From the NCBI GenBank assembly GCA_947034895.1, contig OX344765.1, positions 22,325,001 through 22,389,000 of the forward strand: 64,000 nucleotides of DNA. The letters are read 5' to 3'. Shown here piece after piece: positions 1 to 12,213 of the stretch. The stretch comes from Rhytidiadelphus loreus. Lineage: Eukaryota; Streptophyta; Bryopsida; Hypnales; Hylocomiaceae. Position 1 is the stretch's first letter, and the number at the start of each line of letters is the position of its first letter. The position numbers and the translations under genes were made by a program. The notes beneath the pieces were generated by a model, which was not told the origin of the DNA, made no database searches, and saw only the letters and a list, made by a program, of their open reading frames with translations.

Positions 1-1
1 A

Positions 2-568
2 AGAGAAGGTACAACATCTTCCAGTGAATCCAACTGTTGTGGATGGGTTGAAGGATTAGAGGCGACTGAAAACGCCATTGCTGAAAATGAGAAGATTTAC
101 TCTAAGTTAAACAAAAGTAGAGTAAATTATTTCAAGAAGATCGAAGACGGGCGAGTACACATTTCCAATGATTTAGCGGTGCTTCAAAATAAACTTGATC
201 TTTTGCAACGTGATAAATGGTCCCATCAAAGCGAAAGGAGAAGCTTGAATCTTCAAATACGTGAGCTAGAGATGGAATATTATGATGATGCCTTAAAAGA
301 AGCCAAAAAAGAGGGCATCTTGGCTTTAGCTCCGGATTATGGTAGCAATACAGAAGAAAGAGCAACGCTTTTTTATTTGGTGAAGCTACTGGAGAAAAAA
401 CAAGAGTTGTTGCACGAGGGCATATTGGACTTGGAGCGCCACATCCTTTATTTTAAGGAGTGGCGCAAGTGGAGTGTGGAAGCCATAGGTGCCACCCGTG
501 CGGAACTTCAAAGAATGAGACCGGAGCCCAAAGAAAGTGACTTTGTGAATAGTGAAAAAAGTGCTTAG
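2..568 (+). CDS. C-terminal part of a coiled-coil protein, 5' end outside window
   Basis: The frame is open from the first bases to the TAG at 566-568, about 188 residues, so this is the 3' end of a gene that begins to the left. The protein is strongly charged, rich in Glu, Lys and Leu, and reads as a long alpha-helical coiled coil, with no zinc or catalytic motif visible. It is plus-strand and convergent with the RING gene at 2241-4742. That layout mirrors the DUF7869-type gene at 40873, which is convergent with module B, so this may be the tail of such a transposon gene. That link is inference from position. The identity of the family is not established. Confidence 0.5.
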   Translation, partial: REGTTSSSESNCCGWVEGLEATENAIAENEKIYSKLNKSRVNYFKKIEDGRVHISNDLAVLQNKLDLLQRDKWSHQSERRSLNLQIRELEMEYYDDALKEAKKEGILALAPDYGSNTEERATLFYLVKLLEKKQELLHEGILDLERHILYFKEWRKWSVEAIGATRAELQRMRPEPKESDFVNSEKSA

Positions 569-2240
569 TGGTTGGATCTAGTGTGGTAGAAAAAAACATT
601 TTGGCCTTCCAATTTTTGATTTTCCAAAGGTTTTGTGGAATAAAGAAATTCACACCTTTGTTTTTGAAATGTACATATGTTTTTATTATATTTTGAATAC
701 GAGGGCTATGAATTTGGTGTCTTTGCAAGAATGGATGTCAGAGATGGTACCTATAGGCTGAAATTTGGGACAGAATTTTTGAAACTTTATTTGAAGATAG
801 AAAAAACGATTACCTTTGTGGTAATATAACTTTTTTTCCAATCGGTGCCCGGGAACAAAAGTTATGCCCATATAGTCCAAACTCCAAAGCAGGGGAGAAT
901 GGGCAGCAAAAAAATGTGACAAGCATCTGAATTTATTTTTCTAAATTGTTTTCCCTCATAGATTATAATTTTGTCTATCCTGAAAGCTTTTTTTCATTTC
1001 ATTTGGATTTTTTATGAGAAAGTTATGGACAATCTTGTTTATTGGGCAATTAGAGCTTCTGGTGGGAAAAATACCTTGTAAGATTAATTTAGGAACGCAA
1101 TTTTGGCAATTGTTCAAGAAAAGAAGTTTGACATGGTTTAGTTTGCTTGCAACAACAATTTGACTGTGGGGATTAGTGCATTTTAATTCTATCTTAGAAA
1201 GAAAATAGATTTTCATTCAATCTCATATGCACTTCTATTCTACAAGTTTTTTAAGAATGAAAATTAAGTTTTTTTGAAAACCTTTTTTTTATTTAGACTC
1301 TCAACTCAATTCTCCACTATATTTGTTTAAAGCTCAAAACTCTGTAGTGCAAGAAATTAAAGTGAAAAATGTTAAAAGTCAAATAATGTAGTCCAGCAAT
1401 GTGCTGAAAAAATTGTTTTTTTCACCTTAAATGTGGATATCTTGCAATCTGTAAGATGAAAAATTCTGAAATTTTTTCCACACATTCTCATACTAGTAAG
1501 GTGTAAGATCCTATGGTTATGTGTGGGAAAAAAACAATTTTCAAAAACAATTTTGGATACTTTAAGAAATTGTTGAGTAGAAGTAGGTAAGATGTAGTTG
1601 TAAAATTTAAATAATGAATATCTCTAAAATGAAATGAAAATGGTGAGAGTGTGCTATCAAGTGAAGTTAACTATGTGACCGGACCTAATTTTTTTTTAGA
1701 TTGTAGAAATTGCCTGGAGAAACAAATCCTACAAGCAACTTTTAAAAGAAGAAGCTGTAGACTCAAGTTGCCCGCCAAACAAAATGGTCCATAACTTTCT
1801 CATAAAAAATCTGAATGGAATGAATCAAATTTTTCCATGTAAACAAAAACATGTTGTATGAGAAAAAAATCCAAAAGGAAAAAATTCATTAAAAGATTTG
1901 AAGATAGCAATTTTGTGGGGACTGTGTATGGAATCATTGTGCGAGGCATTACAACAAATGTATTTGCATTTCACCAATTACATTTTAGGCTACAAATGTA
2001 TAAGTATGCCCAAACCTTCAAAACCAAAGCAATAGAAGGTTGTTGTCGATAAGCACAATAGTACAATACATAGCCAAGGCGGTATAGTTTTAGAAGCCAA
2101 CATCTTAATCCTAACTTTTGCTAGAGTACTACAGTGTGCGAGTATGGATATACTACGGCCCTTATACTATGGGCCTTACATCTTGTATACTACTACGATT
2201 AACTAGAACCACCGTTGAAGTAAGTATCTCATAGAAATAT
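569..2240. other. AT-rich interval without a convincing gene
   Basis: About 1.7 kb of AT-rich sequence between two convergent genes. Short open frames exist but have no start context, no conserved motif and no paralogue in the window. It probably holds the 3' untranslated and polyadenylation regions of both neighbours. Confidence 0.6.
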
Positions 2241-4742
2241 TTAGTTCAAGTCCATTGGATTGTTTTGAGAATCACTCGTTGCACCTTGTTCGTAATCATT
2301 GGACTCTCCAACAACGAGTTTCTTCTTAGCACGAGTCCTTGAAGCAGGTCCATCTGCTTCTAAAATAGATTCCAAGACATTGGAGTTCTTGAGAGCTTCA
2401 AGTGTCCTTTTAGTTTGCGGAGAGTGTAACTCCAATAGATAATCGAGTGCTTGGCTTTGATAATAAGGCCCGTATGTTGAGTCGAGGTAAGCCATACTAT
2501 TCAAGTCTTTTGAAGTGGCATTTTCATCACGATTAGCCCCTTGTTCACCTTCAAAATTCCAACGGTGTCCTTCCGGATGAGCACCCCACTTGAAGGTTTG
2601 GGATGTCTTATCAAAATATCCACCAAGGCATTGAAAAAAAAACGCCCTCTTCCCTACATTGTGAGCTCCTTTTCCCATAAGGTTGAATGCCACTCTTAGA
2701 ATTTCACGTGGGTCTGTTTCCCAATTCAATTGTGAGGCAGCAGCTCCCATTTCTTGATCATGTAGGCCTTCTCGCCAACTCCAAAGCAAGTCTCGTCCCC
2801 AAAATCGTGTCTCTGCCGTCGTGTCTCTATTGTGTTTCCAAGAAGGTGGCATGTAAGTTATCAAGTTGAACATGGTATACAAGCGATCATGGAATGGTGC
2901 TGCACAAATCACACATCGTTGTCTAATTAGACATTGAGTGATGAGACACTGAGGATGGTACACATGTGTACATGATCCAAGTGCCCATCCTCCTTCTGGC
3001 CCAAATTGTTCTAAACATATGGGGCATTTGGTATGATCCAAGACGAAATGAGCTGGCTTTGGCCACAATAGACTTTGGTCTTTTTCGTTGAAGTGACTAG
3101 ACATCTGATTTCCATGGTCCCAACCATTTTGTGCCCAATCTATGACATTTTTTTCCGCCACGTCAAGCATGGACATGTTATCCGGAAACATGTCCTCCAT
3201 CAATGCCCATGATGTCAATCCATTCTCTCGTTTAGGGGCATTTGCTACAAAGTTCTTCGAAACTTTGTCTAGCTCTTTCGCAACTTGTTGAGATCGATCC
3301 ACGGAGAGAATGCACGCGACCTTCCAATGATAGTATGTCGCTGCCAACACTGCCAACTTCTCTCGAAGCATTCTATTTTTCTCAGCCAAATCAAGTTCCT
3401 TTGATGATTGTAGATGTGGAATGGCAGGAAACGAAAGTGAATCCTGAGTCCCTTGCAAACCATCAACGTGCGGATTGCTAGAATCTCTTGAGACGAACGG
3501 AAGCGGTGCCATTGGAAGAATTGAAGAACGCTTCGTACGCTTGGCAGGGGGAGAAAAGTGAATGACATCGCTGGTGAGGTCCCCAACAAGCTTGTCCAAG
3601 TGATGTGGATCCTGCTCAACAAAGGTTTCGTCCATGTCCGACAATGTGAAAGTCTGACGCTCTTTTTCTCGAAGGCCTTGTAATTCTTTGGATTGTTGAG
3701 AAATGAGAGCATTTTTTTGTTCACATGTAGACCGCCATTTCTTCACATCACCTTCTAAGGTTGCAATTTGTGCATCCTTGGTCTTCAAGAGGTCGAGAGC
3801 CTTCGCCAACGTCATCGCATTGTGAACAACATCAGATTCAGACTGTGGAATGGGAATGTGACTTGTGGCACATACGGGCGAGTCGTCACTTAAAGCAAAG
3901 TCGAAGACGTTGCTGGCGTCTCATGGTGGCAAGATTGGAGTCGCAATTGTAGTTGAGGCTGATGCCAATCTAATTTTTGTGGTGGACCGTCGCACCTTGG
4001 CAGGATGTTTCATCTTCTTTCCCCGCGATGATGGAGCCGCTTGAACATTTGGATCTGGAACTGGAACTGGAACTTGGACGAGGGTGATAATCTGCTCCTT
4101 CACTCGTACAAGCTTAGAAATCCGTGTGCCATCTGAATCATTATCCTCTTCTGATTCTTCCATGTCCACCTCTTGAGTTTTTTTGTTTTGTGGATCACTT
4201 CGAAAAGGCCCAAGTCCACCCTCCGGAAATTTCAGAACCCCTCTTGGAATTATTCCAACTTCTGGATGCTCTACGTAGGTACTTTCTTTGATCGTGGTCC
4301 AGTCAACATGTTTGTTCAAGGCGACCTCAGCATAGGCACCTCTAGCAATGAACAAAGGGGCCTCATTCCTATCTACAAAAGGGGTTTTGTAGAGGACCTA
4401 CCACAATTCTAAACACCTTCGTATGAAAGCTGGATTTTCACAATACTTCAAATTTGCCTTGTTATTGTGTTGGTTGTGATGATGGCGCCATGCCGGAAAG
4501 AACTTCCCGATGTGACACCATTCAATGTAGTCTTTGCACACCTGCATACTCCATGGCTCTGGCTCCTCGTTCCACCCTTTGAAAGCTAGGTGGTTATCAC
4601 TATTCAACACATGCCATCGCTTCTTGTGAATGTTACCCCTCCTTTTTCTAGTCTTGTCTTTGGCAGCCTTCCTAATTGCACCAGGAGTGCGTACAGTGGA
4701 AAAAACCGGAAGGGACCCATCACTGCTACCTCCAGTTGCCAT
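2241..4742 (-). pseudogene. RING-H2 and coiled-coil protein, single exon with two in-frame stops
   Basis: One frame runs from ATG at 4742 to the stop at 2241, about 833 codons, broken by TAG at 4398-4400 and TGA at 3921-3923. Sequence on both sides stays in frame, so these are point nonsense changes and not frameshifts. The N-terminus is basic (KTRKRRG, RRCLELW). A Ser/Asp/Glu-rich linker follows, then a coiled coil beginning near MTLAKALDLLKTKDAQ. After that comes a RING-H2 finger: CPIC, then CTHVYHPQC, then CVIC, which supplies the usual C3H2C3 ligands. By family it would be a ubiquitin E3 ligase. The C-terminus is acidic and Ser-rich. CGA to TGA and CAG to TAG would each explain a stop. 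It is most likely a mobile-element accessory gene and now inactive. Confidence 0.65.
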
Positions 4743-4793
4743 GAGATTTGCGGACGTCGCAAAATTCTAAGAACCAAATGATAGCAAAAAATA

Positions 4794-4803
4794 GTATATA
4801 TAT
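4794..4803 (-). promoter_or_regulatory. TATA-like box upstream of the RING gene
   Basis: A TATATATA run lies about 50-60 bp upstream of the ATG at 4742 on the minus strand. This is a plausible core promoter, although the region is AT-rich. Confidence 0.35.
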
Positions 4804-4923
4804 TATCCAAAAGGGTCACGCATGCAGCCAACAAAGGTTGCAAGACAGAAAGCCTCAATGGAAAATGAAGGTGATAGCATGATGATGGGCTACTGGCTAT
4901 ATAGGGCGAGTGACTTCGGTCTA

Positions 4924-5197
4924 GGGGGGCGAATACGGATAGGGCAACTGCGTATCCAGTGACTGCGGGTCTGGGTAGGGCGACTGCGGGTCCAACGTGG
5001 GCGACAGCGGGTCTCGAGAGGGCGACAGCGGGTCGAAATTGGGCGACTTTGGGTCCACCACTGGGTCTAGGTACCTTTTGCGTACCCGCGGTCGCCCATC
5101 CAAGAACACTTCTTGAACCTACGGTCTCCCTGCCAAACCCGCAGTCGCCCACCCGCAGTCGCCCCTACCCGCACTCTCCTATCCGTACGCGCCCTCC
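4924..5197. repeat. GC-rich minisatellite folded as one inverted repeat
   Basis: The left half repeats GGGCGACTGCGGGT-type units of about 20-24 bp. The right half carries the reverse complement, ACCCGCAGTCGCCC. The outer ends are also complementary (ACGGATAGG near 4934 and CCTATCCGT near 5179). The block is therefore a long imperfect hairpin of about 274 bp, foldback-element-like, just upstream of the RING gene promoter. I see no coding content. Confidence 0.6.
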
Positions 5198-5349
5198 AGT
5201 TTGCCAAGTGGATACCATGTGGCATCCACCTAAAGGGGGGTAATTTCCTGTAAAGTCAAAGGTAAATTTGACTTTTCGTGACGTCGCGCAGACTCTACTA
5301 GACGTCGCGCGACATCTGTTTGTCGCGATGTCGCAGCGAACAACCCTAG

Positions 5350-5990
5350 CACCACCCGTTTTTTTTATTTTGAAATATTTTTTTTGGTGAATGGCCTCGC
5401 TCGGAGAACCAACCGTCCGCGTCTGATTGAGATGGAGCAGGTCCCCTAGCGGTAGCCCAGTCCACCCTCGGATCCGAGGCTCAAGTAAAACAACCAACTA
5501 AGACCCCCAAGATTAAAAAAAAATGGAAACCAAGTGCGCGGTGAAGGGTGTGATCCCCTTGGGCCTCACCCTCAGCCACATTGGCGGTAGCGTCGCGGCC
5601 TCACCTCTGCATGATTGGGCAGCCTCGCAGTGAGGTGACACAGCCTTCACGGGCTGGATCGCAAGCGCACCACCCGTTTTTTTTTATTTTGAAATATTTT
5701 TTTTGGTGAATGGTCTGGCTCGGAGAACCAAACGTCCGCGTCTGACTGAGATGGAGCAGGTCCCCCAGCGGTAGCCCGGTCCACCCTCGGATCCGAGGGT
5801 CAAGTAAAACAACCAGCTAGGACCCCCAAGATTAAAAAAAAAATGGAAACCAAGTGCGCGGTGAGGGGTGTGATCCCCTTGGGCCTCACCCGCAGCCTCA
5901 CCAGCAACCACATTGGTGGCAACGTCGCGGCCTCACCTCTACATGACTGGGCAGCCTCGCAGCGAGGTCATTCAGCCTTCACTGGTTTGC
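5350..5990. repeat. Tandem duplication of a ~318-bp unit
   Basis: Two head-to-tail copies begin with the same words (CACCACCCG, a T-run, then GAAATATTTT) at 5350 and 5668. Both contain CTCGGAGAACCAA, GGAGCAGGTCCCC and CCACCCTCGGATCCGAGG, and end near CAGCCTTCAC. Differences are scattered substitutions and a small insertion in copy 2. It could be a duplicated SINE-like or LTR fragment. I find no convincing pol III boxes. Confidence 0.75.
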
Positions 5991-6061
5991 TCGCGGGACC
6001 AAGACCAATTCATTTGAATTGAAAATTGAAATGACAGGGTTGTTTACGGAGTGGCTAGTAC

Positions 6062-6151
6062 CTGCGGGAGCGCACGAGGGCATGTTGGAAGAGGAGGTGG
6101 GTCTTGCGTGCCTCCACGGCCGTGGCTTCTTGTACTCCTCGTCATCGTACC
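6062..6151 (-). CDS. Possible isolated small exon, product unknown
   Basis: On the minus strand a 90-bp segment is bounded by TTTGCAG and by CGCAG followed by GTACTA, good acceptor and donor contexts. One frame reads YDDEEYKKPRPWRHARP, unlike the low-complexity surroundings. The upstream minus-strand sequence to 6466 is Ser/Thr-rich and may be a leader. No partner exons are identified, so this may be a relic of a host gene. Confidence 0.2.
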
Positions 6152-6469
6152 CTGCAAAGATGGAAATTGTAATTGTGTGTGAGTGGACTTGTGTGTGAGT
6201 CGCGCGGTGTGCAAACTAGAAGGAGAGAGATTGCGGCTAGGATTGAGGGTGGAAGAGGAGACTGGTTGAGAGGCTCCACGATTTTCGCGGTGGGCTGTTT
6301 TCGGATCGCTGGACTTTGCGTGGGTAGTTTCTTTACTTATTTTCTGGAGCTCGGCGGGAGTCCATGATTCCCCTTTCTGTTTTTTGAAACGTGCTACGCG
6401 AGTGAAATCCACCTGCAGGAGTGAGACTGGAGCATGTCTGCTTGTTCGGAGATTCTCGTTGGGCATACA

Positions 6470-8170
6470 CTGAGAGATGGCACTTCAAGCACTGATGAAA
6501 CTTAGGCAACTGAGATTGCGACTTCTGCGATGTCCCTTTGGCAACTTGCGGGTGAAGGCATTAAATTTACTAGTAGGGAAGCATTCTGATTTAGATTGAA
6601 GGATTGAATTCAAGCAACAAAGATTCAGTTTCAAGATATCTACTTCCTTACATATTCACGTGAATGCTCACGTTCAGCTATGCACATTCATGCTGCTCAC
6701 GTTGAAGCTCACGTTTGTGACGGCATACCCCACCTAATCGAGAATTTGGTGATTGACTGATTTCATCCGGTTATTGAAATATTAAAATGAAATTTGACGG
6801 TGTATGATCTACATGGTTATGAACTCATGTAGATAAGCCACTTGTGAATGGAAAGGTCGTTCCATTTTCCTCACACATGGCTGATTTTGGTTTTTATAAA
6901 CCCTCTTGTAGGTGCTTGTGAGACCCAAATTCGTCACTTGGGACTCATTGTTTTCTTTTTTTTAGTTTATTACAAATTAAGGCATAAAGTAGTACAAAAA
7001 GCCCAAAAAAGAGTGTAGAACCAAAATAGGTATGTCACGTACCAGTATAGCATTTGGTCATAAATAGCCTTTTATCCATAGATTACCCATAAAACCCACT
7101 TGTATATAGGTTAGAACCCGTAATTAGTGGAAAACAATAGGGCTACTGGGAACTTACCAAAAATAGCCCAAAACCTAGTGCATGTAATCATGATAGGCTA
7201 AATTAAGTCTTAGGAGAGTTAGGGAGGTCCCCACGTAAATCTCCAAAGATAGGTTCTAGTTTCTCCATTCCACCGACGAAACATTAGGAATCCAAATTGT
7301 TAGCTTGCAGGTGTTACTTGTCCCGGACAGGCCGCATGGAGGAATCCACAGCCGCCGGATAATGTTCTTGGATCTGGAACATGTCGGAGTGTCCACGGCA
7401 AAACCCATTTGCCAAGATTCCCTCACATGTGAAAGATTCCTTGACTGCCGGTGATTCAACCGAAGTCAGTTTTCACCTCGCCACCAATTGTGTGCCAGAA
7501 TAGCCCAAGACTTGGCACGTGGCTTGGAGGACTCCATGAGAGGTTCCCCAAAAAGTCTCGGTTTTTTCTGATCTCCAAAGGATCTTTTTCCGAGCAGTCA
7601 ACCGCCAAAGGCCACGTTGGGAAATTCATGGAAAATACCCAGGCCGCGGTAAAATCTCACTAAAAATTAGACTAGCATCTTTTACGTTAATAACGCGCCC
7701 CAACAAATTTTATGGTGTTCCAATAGCGGGAAGCAGCCGAAACTAACAACATCCCCCCAATTAATAATTACGGCAGGATCTTTGCGGGGTTGACCGGCGT
7801 CCCGGGAGTGTACGAAGTCGGAACGATGACATCAAGGAGTCTTTTCTTACTCCCTAGAGCCTCCCCAACAACCCTAGCTAGTTACCCAAGCCAAAAGAGT
7901 TAAACCCCAAAAGTTAGGTTTTTACCCTTTTAACTGGCCCTAGTTGGCCCTAGTTTCCGATGGGTTTTTTGTGATAGAAATAGGGGGTAGGGGATCTCTT
8001 AAGCTAAAAATGGCATTCTGAAGCCATTGGCGCAATCCATTTGCAATTCCGAGCTAAACTCCAAAAGTTAGAGATTAGGGCCAGCGTAAAACCCAAAATT
8101 AGGTGAAAATCTCAAATTTGGATGAAAATCCGGATGGATGAGGTTACTCGTCGAGGGGGGGAGTGGGCCC
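6470..8170. other. No gene recognised
   Basis: I see no open frame with conserved features. The interval ends in a GC-richer stretch leading to a TATA box at 8180. It might be part of an LTR or an old untranslated leader, but no second LTR copy, primer-binding site or polypurine tract is evident in the window. Confidence 0.4.
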
Positions 8171-8179
8171 TTGGAAACC

Positions 8180-8190
8180 TATAAAAGGGG
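8180..8190 (+). promoter_or_regulatory. TATA box, TATAAAAGGGG
   Basis: A near-ideal TATA box in GC-rich sequence, followed by CT-rich DNA and no long ORF. It would fit a solo LTR or a non-coding transcription unit. No product can be assigned. Confidence 0.35.
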
Positions 8191-8604
8191 GCCCTTCTCT
8201 CTCCCCAAACACCCCCAATACTTGTTTTGGGTCCGTGGGTCCAAGTTATCTTGGAATTTTTGGCGTTTAGGCCAAAAAACCTCTACGCTGTTTTTGGAGC
8301 ACTTTTGGCTCCCTTTGTTGTTCTATTTCAAGCTTTCTTTGAAGGTCCTTTTGGGTCCTTCTACCTTACTTTGCATCCTTGTTGTGAGTTAACGGGGTTT
8401 TCCCTATACTTGTGTGACTTCTTATGCCTTGTACTAATCCTAAAGTCCCCCCCCACCGTACCTTGGCGATGCCGCTTTGGGGGGCCTTTAGTGTATGATT
8501 TTTACCCGTGATCCTTGACCTTGTGTGCATGTGTGCCCCCGTATTAAGTCCTAACCAAAGTTGTCTTTTCCATTGTTGGTTGTGAGTGGGCCCCACCCCC
8601 CGGG

Positions 8605-8760
8605 GAACGGCGAAGCTTTGAACCTGTAACCAGTCCCAATCCTAAAGTGCGTGTTAAAAAACAAGCCTCAGACGGCGGAGCTTTGAACTCAGAGGTTTCG
8701 TAAGTCCTAAAGTTGGTGTTAAACCCAACTCTACGGCGAAGCTTCGAACCCCTAGGTACC
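8605..8760. repeat. Degenerate ~65-bp tandem repeat, about 2.5 copies
   Basis: ACGGCGAAGCTTTGAACC recurs near 8607, 8673 (ACGGCGGAGCTTTGAACT) and 8738 (ACGGCGAAGCTTCGAACC). Each later copy is preceded by a CCTAAAGT-GTGTTAAA type spacer. Confidence 0.6.
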
Positions 8761-8984
8761 TTCGTTCCAAAGTCTAGAGTCCGAGACGTTCTCGGAAAAG
8801 TCCAAGGTTTAGCGTCCGAGATTAAGTCTAAGTTTTAGAGTCACCCCTTGTGAGCCGGCGTCCATAAAACAAGAAACTACGCCAACCGCCGGAAAGGGAA
8901 TACCAAAAGTCCGATTTAGATTTGCTTGGGTGGATTCCCTTAAGGAACCCAAAAAATAGATTTAGTTTGCTAAGGGGGTCAGGA

Positions 8985-9135
8985 CAGGTCGCTGGAAAGG
9001 GCCCAGCAGGTCGCTGGGTTGGTCCAACAGGTCGCTGGGAAGGTCCAACAGGTCGTTGGGAAGGGCCAGCAGGTCGCTTGGGAGTCGGGAAGGTTGCTGG
9101 GTGGGCCAGTAGGTCGCAAGGGGAGTCGGGACAGT
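8985..9135. repeat. Minisatellite, AGGTCGCTGGGAAGG units
   Basis: About six degenerate units of roughly 22-26 bp, each containing AGGTCGCTGGG and CCAACAGG or CCAGCAGG. Confidence 0.7.
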
Positions 9136-9144
9136 CGCTGAAGG

Positions 9145-9235
9145 TCTAGGGAGTCTAGAACTTGGGTCCAGGGAGTCCAGAACTTGGGTCTAGGGAGTCA
9201 GAACTTGGGTCCAGGGAGTCCAAACTTGGGTAGGA
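9145..9235. repeat. Minisatellite, CCAGGGAGTCCAGAACTTGG units
   Basis: Four units of about 23-24 bp follow directly on the previous array. A purine-rich tail without genes extends to about 9.75 kb. Confidence 0.7.
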
Positions 9236-9239
9236 AAGT

Positions 9240-10060
9240 TGGGATTAGGAGGGGGGATTAGGGGGGAGTTAAAGGGTTGAAGTCAAGGGACAAGAAAGAG
9301 GGGGGATGTAACGGGGTCTAGCTGGGGCCTCTTAGTAGTGCAAAACAAAGAGGGGGGGGGGAGAAGAGAGGGTGAACCGCTCCACGTGTCGTGACCTGCA
9401 CATGCAACCAAACGCTCTCACATCCCTCCAACAAGACAAGACAAACAATGGAGCGAGATTAGAGAGGGATATGACTAAGTAGGGGAGGAAGGAGAGAGAA
9501 GATCAATAGTAAAGTAGGCTTAGGGGTGTAAGGGAATCCCCAAAAGGGCCTCTCCAACCATTAGAGGAAGGATGAAAATGACGCGGAACATGATGACGTA
9601 AGAGGGGTGGTTAGAATTGCAAGGAGTTAGTGTCATAGCGTAAGACCCCCATTAAGGGGTGGGTGGAAATAGTACCAAGGCAAATGAAAGGAGGGGATAA
9701 GGAGAAGGAAAAAATGCCTTAGGATACTAGAATGTAATATTTTTTTCCACAACTAAGCAATAGGCAATTGACCACTTCAAAATACGTGTCGGCTATGGAA
9801 TACGAGCACGTGGCTGGAGGTATGGAGGAAAATGTCACGCATGCCAACAACGATCAGGTGAGTCAGTAAACTAATCCCTGGTGCTTTTCTTTTAATTTAC
9901 GCTAAATTCTGTTAAGTAGTGATTAATTTTGATTAGCAAATAGGAATTAGGGGGGACCTTAAGTTTAGACATAGAAGTTTATCGATAGGACTAGAAGTAT
10001 CCAAACCCATCTCATACATAGAAGTTGACCATAAAAGCAACCAAATTAGACTAAGATAGG
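9240..10060. other. Purine-rich, then AT-rich interval without genes
   Basis: G/A-rich low-complexity sequence, including a run of about 10 Gs near 9351, passes into AT-rich DNA. No coding or structural-RNA signal is seen. Confidence 0.5.
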
Positions 10061-10069
10061 ATAGGACTA

Positions 10070-10530
10070 GGAATTAGTAACCATTAAGGTCAGAACTCAA
10101 CCAAGAAGTAAACATTAGATTAGGACAAAATAATCCAATTAGGAGTTAGGGTTAAATTAGCAAATCAAAATTGCCTTAGGTGATAAAGACTTAGGGTAGG
10201 TCCGTAGGAAGTAAAAGATAAATTAGATTAAAAGGTAAATGAAATTAGGAAAAGAGATCAATTAGATTAGAAGAGAAATTATATTAGAAGGTAAATTAAA
10301 TTAGGGAAGAAGATAAATTAAATTAGACGATAAGTTAAATTAGGAGAAGGAATCAATTAGATTAGAAGATCAATTAAATTAGATTAGAAGGGAAATTAAA
10401 TTAGAGGATAAATTAAACTAGAAGGAAGATAACCTAGATTAAAAGGTAAATTAAATTAGGGGAAGGAATCAATTAGATTAGAAGGTCAATTAAATTAGAT
10501 TAAAAGATAAAGTAGGATTAGCCTAAAAAC
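10070..10530. repeat. Degenerate AT-rich tandem repeat (AATTAGATTAGAAG-like)
   Basis: Short units such as AAATTAGATTAGAAG and GGTAAATTAAATTAGG recur for about 450 bp with irregular period, giving strong purine bias on the plus strand. Confidence 0.6.
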
Positions 10531-11072
10531 CGAAGAGTTAAACTAAGGGTCTACTTTAAGTCGGAATTTAAGTTGAATCACGAGTTAAGGTTAGATAAAG
10601 AAGAACCATTGAGTTTAGGAATTCCGTTAGCCAACCACCTTAAGAAATTAAGCACATCCAATTGACATAGGAAATCATGGACGGAACTTAGGCATCCCCC
10701 ATCAGTACTAGGAAGGGTTAATTAGCCTTAGATTCCCATAGATTAGGATAGATTCGGTAGTAGTCCGTATAGGTTACCGTTAGGGGATGGTTAGCCCGGA
10801 CTATTTCCTCGCCAATCGGGGCAACTCCGTTGTCACCTGCGGAAATTAGGAACTTAGGAAAAAAGATCCATTGCTTGGAAGGCACAATGGACCTACGCTT
10901 AGTCACCCGTTAGGTTAGAATTTAGTTAACCCCTAGAACCTGGTTGTGTCCAATTAATTACCAAGGGTGGGTAATTAAGCACCCACAGTGCCGTAGACAT
11001 CTCTCGTCCAGCGGAAGGTGACAAGACCATAAATTGGCCATTTAAAAGCTAGAACTCATTAATGGATAGATA

Positions 11073-11185
11073 GGCAATTTCGTTAAAATGGCAGTATTCC
11101 AGTATAATGGCACTGCATTTGTTAGAAAATAACACTACATTCCGGTAAAATGGCAAAAAACTGCCGCCATTTTAACGAAATTGCC
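11073..11185. mobile_element. 113-bp MITE with 20-bp terminal inverted repeats
   Basis: The left end GGCAATTTCGTTAAAATGGC is the exact reverse complement of the right end. The element is flanked on both sides by TA, a possible 2-bp target duplication. Inside, the word AAATGGCA or AATGGCA repeats several times. The start resembles the left-boundary sequences of modules A, B and C (TTC-A/G-TTAAAATG), so it may be a miniature derivative sharing their transposase. Confidence 0.7.
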
Positions 11186-11761
11186 TATATAGATGAAAAT
11201 TTGTAAACCATTTTTTACTGATTTCTCTTCTAAGACAAGTGCAATTGGCAGCAAATCCTAGATGTTTAATGTTTTCTGAAGCTTTCTAAAATTAAAAATG
11301 AATTTTGGAAGTTTAAATGGACTCTGTAATTCCCTGAAACCGCAAATTTACGCTTCCAAGATTTAAAATTTTATATGGTTGAAATCTTAGGATTTGAAAT
11401 TCTAAGTGGGTTGAATTCTTTTGATTACAAAATAAGCTTCATATTTCCTTTATTATTAAGGAATATACTAGATAAAAATATGAGCTCAACCTATTCCGTA
11501 ATTTACATGGTTTCCACTTTTTGTTCTTTTGGAATCCAAACAAAGTTTTATTGGAAGTTCCAATTGACAAGGAAAGAAGCTTATCTGCCTTGAAGGACCT
11601 AACTAGCATAATATGCACGGTTCTTAAGCACATAATGACTGGTTTTATTCTTCCAACTCAATGCGGCACTCTAAATCTAAACTGATATTGCGCACCGCTC
11701 AATGCTCTATGGACCTCTCTATGATTGATGCTCACCATCAAAAGATATTCATTCAAGATGA

Positions 11762-12118
11762 TTACAAGATAAGACTACACAATCTTTGAAGACCAATCTC
11801 AAATTTTCTTACAATTGAGACGTCCACTGCCCTTTTGCCACGCCTTGAACTTTTGTTTTCCGTTGCCACCTCTTGAGTATCGTTGACACCATCGGCAGGG
11901 ACATCCTCCTCTCCGACAGTGCTCCCTGGTTCATAGCAGAGAACTTGCCGAAGATCTGGAGGTATTGGCTCGGCAGTCTTTGGCGGCACTCTCCCTCCTC
12001 TTGTCATCCTAGACCGTTTCAATGCTTTGGCAGATGAGAAGTACAACGACCCACACCTTCCTCCTCTCTGACTTGGCTTCAAACTAATCAAATCAACATC
12101 TAGGTTGTCTACAAGCAT
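11762..12118 (-). CDS. Small protein of 118 aa, function unknown
   Basis: ATG at 12118 opens a 118-residue frame ending at 11762. It is basic at both ends (RSRMTRGGRVPP, KSSRRGKRAVD) with an acidic middle (STVGEEDVPADG). No conserved domain is recognised. Its best support is a good TATA box about 100 bp upstream followed by a CT-rich leader. It could be the first exon of a broken element gene. It has no paralogue in the window. Confidence 0.4.
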   Translation of the reverse strand: MLVDNLDVDLISLKPSQRGGRCGSLYFSSAKALKRSRMTRGGRVPPKTAEPIPPDLRQVLCYEPGSTVGEEDVPADGVNDTQEVATENKSSRRGKRAVDVSIVRKFEIGLQRLCSLIL

Positions 12119-12213
12119 GGAGGGAGAAGAAAAATAACAAGACTCAATGCTCTCAACTACGGCATGAAAATGGAAGTGAAACTATGAGAATGAGGATGAT
12201 GGACACAAGTGGG

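Noticed and set aside
5684..5911. Opposite-strand frames in the ~318-bp duplication
   Set aside because: They follow the repeat composition, lack conserved residues and have no start context.
6919..9330. A complete LTR retrotransposon
   Set aside because: A TATA box and TGTGAG-like start are present, but no second LTR, primer-binding site or reverse transcriptase is visible.
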